Assembly (NCBI GenBank): GCA_037126765.1
Contig: JBBCBC010000007.1
Location: forward strand, 21,275,667-21,339,666
DNA: 64,000 bases
Direction: 5' to 3'
From: Stenogyne calaminthoides
Taxonomy: Eukaryota > Streptophyta > Magnoliopsida > Lamiales > Lamiaceae
Shown here: positions 11,721-22,608 of the stretch, one piece after another
How positions within the stretch are numbered: position 1 is the first letter of the stretch
How the letters are laid out: each line of letters starts with the position of its first letter
Notes under the pieces: model-generated
Told to the model about the DNA's origin: nothing
The model's database searches: none
The model's input: only the letters and a program-made list of their open reading frames with translations
Translations under genes and position numbers: made by a program

Positions 11721-11883
11721 AATCTAACCTGATCTATATCTGCTGACTATATATGGTGCAGATAACATCCTGAACACTCTATACTGAATCCTGACACAGA
11801 CTATCAAGATTATCCTGAACATGTCATACTCAGTGGTTTTGGGATCTAATCAAAATCTTCTTTATTAAATTCATCTCCCAACA

Positions 11884-11897
11884 ATTTCCCCCTTTTT
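11884..11897 (-). promoter_or_regulatory. Polypurine tract of element B
   Basis: Plus strand ATTTCCCCCTTTTT, minus strand AAAAAGGGGGAAAT, abutting LTR3. Confidence 0.9.
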
Positions 11898-12156
11898 GAT
11901 GATGCCAAAACCATCTTGTTACAATAACATAACCTATACTCAGGTTTCAGTTTTGTCTATTACAATCCAAAATGGCAATTTTTCAACAATTTCAAAACAT
12001 AAGGCATATCAAACATAAAAGACATGTAAAAAGATAATGAGATATTATCTTTGAGCATAAAGATAAATTTTCATTGATGTAAGATCAAAGTTACAGAATA
12101 CAATGAAAATCAAAAACAAAAACAAAAGTACAAAGAGTCTTCAGTCTTCATCATCT
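11898..12156 (-). other. 3' untranslated region of element B
   Basis: No ORF. It contains the TTTTGATGATGCCAAAACC motif next to the polypurine tract, then AT-rich sequence up to the stop codon of the post-pol ORF. The same segment is seen at 39532-39790 (C), 14465-14840 (A) and 6702-6953 (F). Confidence 0.7.
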
Positions 12157-12417
12157 TCAGTCTTCATCAACTTTATCCTCAGGCACCTCCAGGTTGAACA
12201 TCCCATAATATCTCTTCTTCAGTTCATCCCTTTCTTTGATGATATCTGGGATGTTTCCTGTTAGGCCAAGTTGGATGGCATACTGAGCAATCTCTTGAGA
12301 AATGGTTGTCTCATTCACATAGCCATTTTCAAGTCTTGGAGCTGGGTAAGTATATGGACCAGGGGCAACAATCTGCGTATTACCATCATCTGCCAAGTTA
12401 ATCTAACTTTGCAGGTA
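12157..12417 (-). pseudogene. Element B post-pol ORF, C-terminal piece cut off by element A
   Basis: Encodes the C-terminus of the post-pol protein (NTQIVAPGPYTYPAPRLENG, AQYAIQLGLTGNIPDII, KKRYYGMFNLEVPEDKVDED, stop). The upstream part is at 27088-29869. The interruption falls after the codons for KYLQ-side sequence, where element A is inserted. The uninterrupted sequence is present in C at about 40050, which proves the join. A TAG replaces a Trp codon near 12404. Confidence 0.9.
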
Positions 12418-12422
12418 CTTAG
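12418..12422. repeat. Target-site duplication CTTAG of element A, left copy
   Basis: CTTAG precedes the LTR at 12423 and follows the other LTR at 27088-27092. In element C the same site reads GGTACTTAGGATAGAAT with only one CTTAG, the expected empty site. Confidence 0.96.
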
Positions 12423-12448
12423 TGTTAGTCCCGGTGCAAACGAGTCTT

Positions 12449-12476
12449 ACACGTGTATGGGGGGGAATACACGTGT
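12449..12476 (-). repeat. U5-terminal G-loop hairpin, A 3' LTR
   Basis: Perfect arms ACACGTGTAT / ATACACGTGT, loop of seven G plus A, 26 nt from the LTR end. Confidence 0.85.
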
Positions 12477-13487
12477 TCATGTTTTTAAACTTTTTTTTTT
12501 TATCGAGGTCACTTGGGTCAGGTTGCCCTGATGATTTGGTCCTGAGAAGCACAAATTGCTCTGAGTCAAAGTCTACCTGAGACAGTGATCCTGAGCTGTC
12601 TTCCGATACTTCAGATAATCCCAACTGATCCTGAGTTTTCAGAGATCCTAAGTTGCTTGGATCAGATAACTAACTTACTGAACCCTCAGAAGAGTAAGTT
12701 AAGTTTGGTAACTATCTGTTCTAGCCACTCAGATGTGCAGAATGGTTGGCCCTTAGTTTATACTCGTTTTTAAGCTTTGATGAAAAACCTTCCTTTCAAT
12801 GAAATAGTGATTAGGCTGTGATTCAATTATATGAAACTTCAGTGGATTGATTCCAACCGAATATCAGTGAAAATATGCTTTCAATTCAAAGTAATGCAAC
12901 AGATAAATCAATGCAAAACAGAAAGCAAAGAACACAGCAAGTTATAGTGGTTCAGAGACTCAAGCTCCTACGTCCACTCTCCCTGATCTCTTCAGAGAAA
13001 TTCACTAATCACTTCCTAAGGTTTTCTGACTACCTTTGTAGTTTACTAACCTTTCTATTTTGAGCTTTCTGACTACCTCTGTAGTTTACTAACTCAAAAC
13101 ACACACAAGCTTTCTATCTATCCAACATAGATTACTCACTTCTTCTCTAGAGCTTTCTGACTACCTCAATGTATTTTACTTACTCTTTACAACTTCAATC
13201 TCACCAACAATCACACTCAAACTACCTTACAAAGGGTTTGGGGTTTCTTGGTTGGTTTCCAACTAGGATGAGATACCCTTTACAATTAAGAACAATGCAA
13301 AGGCTAGGATATCTCGACTAAGCTTTGGATATATCTTATCAAGCTAGGCTTAGTGGAATGAGCTCTCTTCGATTTAAAGCACTTGGGAAATTCTTGGGTT
13401 TTTCAGTGCTTCAACTTGCAATAAAAAGTTTGAGCTCTTGAGTTTCTTACAAATTTCCCGTAACCTTTACAATGTAGAGGGTCACAG

Positions 13488-13496
13488 TATTTATAG
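13488..13496 (-). promoter_or_regulatory. TATA box in A 3' LTR
   Basis: CTATAAATA on the minus strand, same place as in the other LTRs. Confidence 0.6.
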
Positions 13497-14450
13497 GCAT
13501 ATACCAAGGTCACTCTTGAAAAACTATCGTGATAGCTTCGTGAGTTTCCTCTTATGGTGTGTGAAAAATGGCTATATTTAGGGTTTGACACTCCCTAACA
13601 AGGTTTAGGCAATAACCTTTCATGTAGCCGGTTATCACTTTTTGCAGTCTGAAACTTAGTACTTTTGACATCTTTTCAGTGACCTATCGCTGTCAGTGTC
13701 AGTGATGTACAGTGTTGTCTTCTTCTTTTTGACTTTTGTCTCCAGTTAAAGGTAGACAACTCAACGGATCTTTTTGGTTACAATCTCTGAGTGATATAAC
13801 CTTAACAACACTTTGTCTTAGTTCCTTTTTGTCTGCATGAGAATGTCTTGGGCAATATCTATTTTTCTAAGGAATCGCGTCCTCCTCAGTATTGCATCCC
13901 TCAGATAGATATTTTCAGTGCCTCGAACATTCAGGTTTATACTGAGCATTCAGTACATTAATGAGTGTTCAGTAATTACTGTGCCTTCAGTATTCTTGAT
14001 CTGCGATCTTACGTCTTACGAGTCGTCGAGTCTTTCGAGTCTTCGTGGTCTTCGAGTCTTGTGGTCTTCGAGTCTTCACAGATATCTTGGACCGATATAA
14101 TCGAGTCTTCATGTTGAGCCTTCAGTTCTTCAGTTTCATACTGAGTCTTCAGTATTCTCAGTTTCATACTGAGTCTTTAGTATCTTAGTTTCACACTGAG
14201 TCTGCAGATTCTCAGTTTCATACTGAATCTTCAGAAACTTCAGTTTCATATTGAAACTTCTACTGAGGTCTTCAGAATCTTCAGATCCTAACCTGATCTA
14301 TATCTGCTGACTATACATTTTGCAGATAACATCCTGAATACTCTAAAACTGAATCCTGACTCAACTATCAAGATTATTCTGAACATGTCATGCTCAGGGG
14401 TTTTTGGGATCTAATCAAAATCATATCTTTATTAAATTCATCTCCCAACA

Positions 14451-14464
14451 ATTTCCCCCTTTTT
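14451..14464 (-). promoter_or_regulatory. Polypurine tract of element A
   Basis: Minus-strand AAAAAGGGGGAAAT touching the 3' LTR. Confidence 0.92.
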
Positions 14465-14840
14465 GATGATGCCAAAACCTATCTTGTTACAAATTACTTA
14501 ACCTATACTCAGGTTTCAGTTTATCCTATTACAAGATTGGTTATATCTCTCAACAATTTCCTAAGCAGAGAATCTCCCAACAATTTCCTAAGTAGAGAAT
14601 CTCCCAACAATTAATCTCAGAGACAATATTCAGGCATATCAAAATAAAAGACATGTAAATAAGATAATGAGATATTATCTTTTGAGCATAAATGATAAGT
14701 TTTCATTGATGATAGGTAGACAGTTACAAGTTACAATGAATCTTATCTAACAAAATCAAAAAGACAAAAAAAAGATAAGGATTACATGAATCTTCTGAGT
14801 CTTCATCTTTAGTCTTCTTCTGCTCTTCAGCTCGGGCTCT

Positions 14841-17800
14841 TCAGTTATGATTTTCTTCCACCTCATCAGCAGGGACTTCAAGGTTGAACATTCCGTAATA
14901 TCTTCTTTTCAGTGCATCTCTATCTTTAATGATATCAGGATTGTTCCCTGTCAGCCCAACTGAATGGCGTACTGAGAAATCTCTTGAGTAATGGCTTTCT
15001 CATTCATACAGCCATTCTCCAGCCTGGGAGGAGGGTACACGTATGGACCAGGGGCTGTTATCTGCACCTTTCCTTCACCCGCAAGATTTAACCAGCTTTG
15101 AAGGTATTTCGGATAAAAGGTCAGGAGATAGTCAATGAAAGCCTCATTGGGATCTGAGCTTTCTCCTCTCCATTCTCTGAGCACATCATAATAGAACCAA
15201 AAAGTTCTCTTAATTTCTTCCCATGCATCGTTGTACTGGATTGGCATCCATTTGTCAACATGCGGCCATTTCTGTGCTTTTGTGTTCCCTCTCCTCTTGC
15301 TTGCGAACTTTTTGAAACCACTCCTTCTCTTCTGCTCTTCTTCTACCTTCTTTCTGATCACTGGTACACCAGAGTCAGAAGCAGCAGTCTTTTTAGCTTG
15401 TTCAACTTGGAGTGTTTTCAGAGCACTTCTGGTATTGAAGACCTTCTTCTGTGGCTCAACCTCAGATTCTTCAATATCCTGAATCAGCTTTCTCTGAATT
15501 GGCTTAGAAGCCTTAGCTCTTTTGCCCTCAGGCTCTTCCATCGCCACAGCCTTTCTCTTGATGGGCAATTCTGTACCAGCTTGGCTTGTACCAATTCTTC
15601 CTCTACCACTCAGTTTCTCTATAGCAACTTCTTGCATTGTTTCTCCTGAAACCTGAGTGTAGACTGGCTTCTCCACCTTCTTAAACTTCAGTTTCTCAGT
15701 GGCCTCTATTTCCTTCATGGCTTCGGCAACGATTTTCTTTTCAGCTTCCTTGATCGTCTTGCCTTTCAGAGTTTGATCCAATAACTTCCTGAGATCTGCA
15801 CCAGGTCTTTCCCCCTTCTTGGATCCATACTCTGGTAGAAGCCTGGAGAGTGCTGTGTCCATATGATATTGTTCTTTACTGACACTCCGCACCTCCCCTG
15901 CCATCTGATCTTGCTCCTCCTCGAGCCTTCTAAGGTGGTTCTTCGCCACTGAGAAATCTTCAGATAGATGAGCAAATTGGCTAGAGAGAGCTTCCTTGAA
16001 CATATCTGTCATTTTGGCCATGAGCATTGAGCTCATTTCCTCAACAGCATTCTTTACCAGCATCTCATTCTTCTCTACCAACTTTGCTTCAAGAATTTGA
16101 GTCTGTTCCTGATGCTTTTGCATCAGATCTGCATTAATCTCAGCTTTGACCCCTTCCATTTTCTCCTCAATCTTTCCTTCAATGGTGGTCAACTTTTCAG
16201 TCAGAGTATCCTGAAGTAGCACCAGGTCTGAAGAAGAACTCAAGTTTTCTATCTTCTGACTTTGGTTGGCCAATACCTCCTCCATCTGAGCAATTTTGTT
16301 AAGGATTGGCTCAACCTTCTCCAACTTTTCCATCACCGGGGTGAGATCAATCTCAGAAGCATGTCGTCTGCTTTGTGCCTCCGGTTGGCTATTCACTGAG
16401 TCTCGATCCGAACACGAGCTTGATGAAAATGGGGCTTCAGACTCAGTCTGAGTCTAGGATTCACCCTGAGCTTGGGTGTCCAACTGAGCCTCAGTCTCCA
16501 TATCAGACATTACAGATTTAAAGATAGGTACTTCAGTAATCCTGGCATAATTGTTAATAGTGCCAAAAGTTACCTGAAGGCTAACTTGATCGAGGATGTT
16601 CGACGACAGACCTTTTCAAAGATCGGTTGAGTCTTTCTCCTTCTGAGATTGACTCTCATCATCCCCTTGGTTGTCCCCATTCTGAGATTTGTCTTTGGAG
16701 CTCGGGGCACCAACTTCAACAATCCTCCTCTCAGCAACCTTCCTCTTAACCAACTCATCAAAGTCAGAGATTTTCATTCTAATCTTGGTTTTCCTGAACC
16801 CTGAGAATTCAGTGAGAAAAGTTGTCTCCTCGTTCCACCAGTCTTCGCCTTTGAATGAAGCAATGTTGAGCATCTCTGGAAGAGTCTGGTTGAGGATGTA
16901 GACCGTTGACCTCAATCTGAAGAAGATATCTTGGAGGTCAGGGAATGAGCTAAGCTCAGGGTAGCGGTCAAGAATGAACCATTCCCCCTTGCTTAGCCAT
17001 TCGGTCTCTTCAGCTTCACCTTTCTTGAGCATCGGGCTCTCAGGTTCAGTAGAAAGTTCTGCTGATAGATCGAATAATAGATCACTCAGGAGCTCATCAA
17101 CATTCATCGGCTCCTGAGGCTCAAAGAAAAAATCGAGGGTTAGGCGGGCATGACTCCTCACCAATTTGAACTGGTTACGAGGTCCGATTTTTGTTTCCTC
17201 AGTATGACTCTGAGCTTGCTCCTCGGTCTGCGCAGGCATTTCCTCAGAAGGAATCTGAACTTGCTCGAGGTCCGGAGCAGCTCTTCCTCGGTGGGAATCT
17301 GGCGAGCACGAAGTCGGCGAAAGGAGTGCTTCCTCGGCCAGAATCAGACTTGCTCTGAGGTCTGAGGTCCTTGGAATATTTCTTGAGAGAATTTGTCAGA
17401 ACTTAATGACATCTCAAGAACCTCATAGAAGACTTGCTCCTCAGTTTGCTCCTGTGCCTTTGAGATAACCTGAGCCAGCACTTGCAAAGGCAATTTCTGA
17501 GCTTCTTGGCTCTCAGGTTCAATCTCCTCAGATTCACTCTCCTCCTCCTCATCATCATCAGTGAGAACCACCATTCTTTTGCTCTTTGGAGCAAGGGTCT
17601 TTTGCTTCTTCAATTTTTCACCCTGCTCCTTCTTGGCCTCCAACAAAGCCTTCCCCCTAGCTTGTTGGCTTTCTTCAGCAGCAACCGCAACTGGTGATTC
17701 CACCTTTTTCTCTTTCTTCCCTTTGATAGTCCTCTTTGCAGTAATCGGCTTGAATAGCACCTTGGACTTTGGGAATGGAATAGAGTTGGCAAAGATATCC

Positions 17801-18506
17801 TCCTCCTCTCGGCACATTTCCAAAATAAAAGCTATTTTGGTGGTATGGAGTATCCTGCCTTTGATCGATATTACGCCATCCTCCCTTTTTATGACCTTGG
17901 CTTGCTCACTCACCACCTTGATCAGATACTTCAGCCAGTTGAACTCCTTGGTGGGTGAGTCCTCAATCGCCGCCATCAATCGGAGTTTGGGAGTGCTAAT
18001 CTGCTCAATGCTCCCCGATCTACTCATGATGCACTTACTCACAATATCCATCAACACTCTGTAATTCGGCTTTAGATGCCGCTTATGCAGAGTTGCCTCA
18101 AACATAACAGGATTCTCAGTGATCCCATCAAGATATTCTTGCTCCCGTCCCAACATATACAATGAGGGATCATCTCCCCTATCGCACAACTCATAAACAT
18201 CGTTCAAATTCTTGGGAACAATATAAAGCTCTCGAACAAAATCCATATACTTCAATGAATTTTCAAGATGCGAAACAGAAATCTTGGACTCAATATTATC
18301 ATCCTCATCTATTTCCATATTAGAGACTAACTCTATTACCTCGCGAGTATACTCCGCCTCAGGCCGGTTCGCGACAAGATTCGTCGAATCAAGTGGAGCG
18401 CCTCTTCCGAATCGTGTTTGGCATTGGAAGTACTCTCCAGAGAAATCACGTACTCATACCATGGCTTATTTGTTTTGGCCAATCTGTCGAATATGGTTGG
18501 AGTCAT
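14841..18506 (-). pseudogene. Element A post-pol ORF (env-position coiled-coil protein)
   Basis: Start ATG 18506 (MTPTIFDRLAKTNKPWYEY), stop near 14841. Domains in order: N-terminal alpha-rich domain of about 250 residues (FVRELYIVPKNLNDVYELCDRGDD; RHLKPNYRVLMDIVSKCIMSRSG), acidic/basic linker, a conserved middle (ERFILDRYPELSS-like; NQTLPEMLNIASFKGEDWWNEE; FDELVKRKVAERR), a long heptad-rich coiled coil (16396-15800), basic clusters (IKRKAVA, KRAKASKPIQRKL, RRSGFKKFASKRR) and the C-terminal PHVDKWMPIQ-W-FYYDVLREWRG box. Breaks at about 18330, 17240-17340, 16400-16616 and 14950. No membrane helix or signal peptide seen. Function unknown; it sits where Sireviruses carry env-like genes. Confidence 0.85.
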
Positions 18507-19189
18507 TTTGAGATTTGAAGATTTAGGGTTTGGAGCGATGAAGCTTTTCTGGGCAAAAGAGGGATTTAATTTGCAGAGGATTTTGAGAACGAAGGGTTTA
18601 ATAAAATGGCTTGAATGTCTTCTCAAATAATATATAGTTTGAGATCATGGGTAGATCGTGTGATTAATTAAAATCAACGGTTAAGATTAATCCACGATTA
18701 ATCGGGTATGCGAACGGACGATCTTTCGAAAAGTAAGCCGCCAACATGTCCTCATTGGTGATTGAAAGTAACAGAGCATTTAATGACTGTTGACCTTCCT
18801 TGAAATTTCAAAGATCCCGCCCAAAACATTCTTCAGGTGTTTTGTATTTATTGCAAATGATTACTGAGTTTCACTTAAGCAATAAATGAGTCGCATAAGT
18901 CATTACTTCTTCAGACTAATTTCCCTCTATCAGTCTTACTGGGTATTGACCTTGATAAAATGTCAAGATGATGATCGAAAATCTTGAATGGGTTCAAGAT
19001 AGTCTCGAGTACTTTCTTCAAGAAACCTGAGTTTCTTCAAGACTCAGTTCAATATTTCCATTTTATCCTGAGTTTCTCAGTAGAATCCTGAGAAAACTTC
19101 ATGCATCTGAAAACCTTCAATTTTTCAGATTTACTCTATACACCTGGATCCAACATCCCTAATTCAACTGATAGTTCCTGAAATCTTGA
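18507..19189 (-). promoter_or_regulatory. Element A gap between RNase H and post-pol ORF; putative internal promoter
   Basis: Noncoding. TATA-like CTATATATTA at about 18628-18637, 126 bp before the ATG, and a GATCCCGCCC (GGGCGGGATC on the sense strand) near 18813. Both elements recur in B and G. The stretch 18955-19055 is one of the patches with altered CTGAG/TCAGT words. Confidence 0.5.
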
Positions 19190-19650
19190 TTAAGCCAAAG
19201 GTTTAGTCAAGATATCAGCTCTCTGCTTATCAGTATGAATTTTCTCCATCCTGTTGTCCTTTTTCTCGACATGATCTCTGATGAAGTGATGTCTGATATC
19301 CACATGCTTGCATCTGGTGTGCAATACCGGATTTTTTGAAATAGCAATGGCACTATTATTATCACAAAATATTGGTACTTCATTGGCTACAACTTTATAA
19401 TCCCTTAATTGTTGTCTAAGCCAAAGAATCGAGCACAAAGCAGACTTCCTCGCAAACCATGTATTCAAACTTCCTCAAGAAGTACTAGTTGCTACATCGA
19501 GGTCCTTTCTTCGAAAACCAAGATATCAGCTTACTTCCAAGAAATTGACAAGTTCCTGTAGTGGACTTCCTGTCAATTCTGCAACCTCCATAATCAGCAT
19601 CTGAGTAACCAATTAATTCAAGGTTATCATCAGCTGGATACCATAATCCT
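19190..19650 (-). pseudogene. Element A RNase H
   Basis: Copia RNase H, needed to remove the RNA strand. GYSDADYGGCRIDRKSTTG is readable near 19560-19615 with the first catalytic Asp; the C-terminal part 19468-19190 gives LRQQLRDYKVVANEVPIFCDN, CKHVDIRHHFIRDHVEKKD and the terminal HTDKQRADILTKPLA. A shift near 19651 separates it from RT, and 19430-19550 is corrupted where other copies encode TTEAEYMAAGSCC. Confidence 0.85.
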
Positions 19651-20862
19651 CTATTTGTTGTGCCCCTTAAGATACTTCAGTATCTTTTTGGCAGCTTCCA
19701 TGTGACTTGCCTTAGGATTAGCTTGGTATCTTGCACATATCCCAACAGCAAATGTTATATCAGGCCTACTTGTTGTGTGATAAAGCAATGATCCAATGAT
19801 TCCTCTATAATCAGTATGTCTGACTGATTTGCCTTCAAAATCAGGATCCATTTTGTAGTTAGTATTCATAGGAATTCTAACTGCATTGCAATTTTGTACA
19901 CCATACTTGGCAATCAGATCCCTGGTGTACTTTGCCTGGTTGATGAAGATTCCTTCCTTTGATTGTTTCACTTGAAGACCTAGAAAGAAATTCATCTCTC
20001 CCATCATTGACATCTCAAACTTGCCTTTCATCAGTGTAGAAAACTTTTCACACAACTGATGGTTTGGAGATCCAAAAATGATGTCATCAACATATATCTG
20101 AACTAGTAAGATATCTTCCCCATCTTCTATCCTGAACAGAGTTCTATCAACAGTTCCTTTGACAAAACCATGGTCATTAAGAAACTGAGAAAGAGTATCA
20201 TACCATGCTCTGGGTGCTTGCTTAAGACCATACAAAGCTTTTATGAGCCTGTAAACTTGGTCATTCTGTCTTAAACCAGGAGGTTGTTCTACATAAACCT
20301 CTTCTTTAAGCACACCATTCAGAAATGCACTTTTCACATCCATTTGATAGACTGTGAACTTCCTATGGTCAGCATATGAAAGAACCAATCTGATGGCTTC
20401 TTATCTTGCAACAGGTGCAAAGGTTTCATCATAATCCAAGCCTTCTTCTTGGGAATAACCTTGTGCAACTAGCCTTACCTTGTTTCTTACAATGTTGTTG
20501 TTTTCATCTCTTTTATTCTTGAATACCCACGTGGTTCCAATAACAATGTGCCTTTCAGGCCTATCCACTAGCTCCCATACTTCATTCCTTGAGAATTGAT
20601 TCAGCTCATCTTGCATAGCAGTAATCCAATGAGAATCTTGTAGAGCTTCACCAATCTCAGTAGGCTCTTTCTCTGATTGGAAGCAGCCGAATAGTGCACT
20701 TTCACCATGGAACCTTCTTTTTTTGACACCTTCAGTTAGATCACCCACAATCTGACTTGTAGGATGACTATCTAACCATCTTCTTCTAGATGTTCCCCCT
20801 TCAATAGTATCCTCAACATTTGAAATGTTAGGTTCAGTTTGTTCATTAAACTCAGGGAACAA
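19651..20862 (-). pseudogene. Element A reverse transcriptase
   Basis: Full copia RT domain (RVT_2 type): HWITAMQDELNQFSRNEVWE, VARLVAQGYSQEEGLDYDETFAP, YQMDVKSAFLNGVLKEEVY with the first catalytic Asp, and the intact YVDD box at 20093-20082, then MMGEMNFFLGLQVKQSKEG. The only break inside is a TAA at about 20401 replacing Leu after VAR, and the frame is lost at the RNase H border. This is the best preserved RT in the window. It copies element RNA into DNA from the tRNA primer. Confidence 0.93.
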
Positions 20863-22545
20863 CAGAAAAGGAGAAAGGGAATCATCTTCCTCAGGGGAAA
20901 TTCTATTCAGAACATTGTCAGAGACATTTGTTCACCTTTGGTTGATAGATTCAGAATTTGCCTTAGTTGTGACCACATCTTCATTGGCATCACATACCTG
21001 AGTCTGAACTGGTGTCTGTTCAGATTGGTTAGCTTCAGTGTGTTGGTTTTCCTTCAGTTGAGAATTCCCATTCTGAGTCTCACCATCCTGAGTTACATCC
21101 TGAACTTCTTTGTCTGAGTCTGAGTCACTCCAATCATAGATGGTGACTGACTTCTTATTTTCAGGTTCAGTGGATGATTTGTCATTCTTTTTTAGGCTTA
21201 ATCAGGTGATTCTCTTGGTCAGTTCTTCTGAATCATGTTCTTGTTTCTTCTGAACACAAGTAGATTCATCAAAAACAACATGAGGTGTTTCTTCCACAAT
21301 AAGAGTCCTATAGTTGTAAGCTCTGAAAGCTTTACTGACTTCAGAATATCCTAAGAATATTCCTTCATCAGCTTTGATATCAAATGTTTTCAACTGATCT
21401 TTACCATTATTGTGTATGAAACACTTGCAACCAAACACACGAAAGAAAGAAACAAGAGGCTTCCTTTCACTCCAAAGCTCATAAGGTGTTTTGCCTTGAC
21501 TCTTGGTCATCATGGATCTGTTTTGAGAATAGCATGCAGTGTTGACAGCTTCAGCCCAAAATCTTTTAGGAATATCAGCTTCAGCTATCATTGTCCTTGC
21601 AGCTTCTTTTAGAGTCTTGTTCCTTCTTTCAGCAACACCATTTTGTTGAGGGGTCCTTGCAGCTGATGTTTCATGAGTAATTCAATTTGCTGCACAATAA
21701 TCAGATATAATATGGTTTATAAATTCAGTTCCCTTGTCAGATCTGATTTTAACCACACTCAGATTTTTCTCAATACTGAGCCTTTTCAGTAACTCAGGCA
21801 GCTTTATCTGAGTCTCTTTCTTACTGAGTAAGAATATAACCTTAGTATATCTTGAGTAGTCATCAACTACTACTAGTGTGTATTTCCTGCCATTAGTACT
21901 TACTGGTGTTACTGGCCCAAAAAGATCCATATGCAACAACTGAAGTATTCTCTCAGTAGAAACATCTACTTTGCTTTTAAATGATGCTCTAATTTGTTTT
22001 CCTTTTTGGCACGCATCACAAACATGTTCTTTACTGAACACTTCATTACGCAACCCTCTCACAAGAGCTAATCTTGCAAGTTTATTCAGGGTTTTGAAAT
22101 TTAGGTCATTCATTCTTTTATGCCATAACCAACTGGTATCTGTGGAACTTTTTGCAACCAAACATGTATCTTTAGGAGTTGAACTCCAATCAGCAAGATA
22201 CACATTTCCTTTTCTAGTACCAGTCAGTAATATTTTCTGTGATGTATCATTTTTCACATAACATAAGTTCTTTGAGAACTCAACATTAAAACCCTTATCA
22301 CATAATTGGCTTATTGAAAGAAAATTATGCTTCAATCCAGATACATATGAAACACCATGGATATGAACTGAGTCGATTTCCAAAGTTCCATATCCTTCAG
22401 TCTGTCCCTTGGAGTTATCTCCAAATGTGATCTGAGGGTCTCTTTGTTCAACATAGTCACTGAGTATCAGCTTGAATCTTGTCATATGTCTTGAGCATCC
22501 ACTTTCAAGATACCATACAGAAGGGGCCATTTCATTTCCACTCAT
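20863..22545 (-). pseudogene. Element A protease and integrase
   Basis: Protease starts near 22520, but its catalytic Asp is Glu: the active site reads LESGCSRHMT (codon 22506-22504) where B has LDSG. Then the integrase zinc domain (WHKRMNDLNFKT, with the second His replaced by Asp; CDACQKGKQ), the DDE core with LHMDLFGPV, IRSDKGTEF and QQNGVAERRN, and the C-terminal KRFWAEAVNTACYSQNRS and VFGCKCFIHN. The linker to RT (21290-20870) is Ser/Asp/Lys-rich. In-frame stops lie near 21680 (Gly to TGA), 21200 (Arg to TGA) and 20933 (Gly to TGA). Not functional as it stands. Confidence 0.9.
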
Positions 22546-22608
22546 CAGTGCTATGTGATCTTCAATCAGCTCAGTGCCCTTGTTTTCCTCCTGAAAAACA
22601 GATCAATT

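Larger units (their letters stand above)
9809..11883 (-). repeat. LTR3, left LTR of the B/C array (2075 bp)
   Basis: Plus-strand ends TGTTGGTCCCGG and TCTCCCAACA (TG...CA). Contains the G-loop hairpin at 9835-9865, the GAGTTTTCTGGCTGACTCACTG repeat units (about 10400-10580), the GAGATATCC/GGATATCTC inverted repeat (10650-10705), TATA box at 10872-10880 (minus strand) and a long CTGAGTCTTCAGTTTCTTCAGAA minisatellite (about 11330-11720) in U3. It is the 3' LTR of element B. Confidence 0.93.
12423..14450 (-). repeat. 3' LTR of element A (2028 bp)
   Basis: Plus-strand ends TGTTAGTCCCGG and TCTCCCAACA. G-loop hairpin at 12449-12476, TATA box 13488-13496, AGTTTACTAACT/TTTCTGACTACCTCTGTAG tandem units around 13010-13190, and a CAGT-rich minisatellite about 13920-14290. 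The sub-stretch 13985-14110 has altered words (TCTTCGAGTC, GTCGTCGAGTC) absent from the sister LTR context, see findings. Confidence 0.94.

Noticed and set aside
15260..15649. Plus-strand ORF of 129 codons
   Set aside because: Antisense shadow of the post-pol ORF of A; its Leu/Phe/Ser-rich composition is the complement of Lys/Glu-rich coding.
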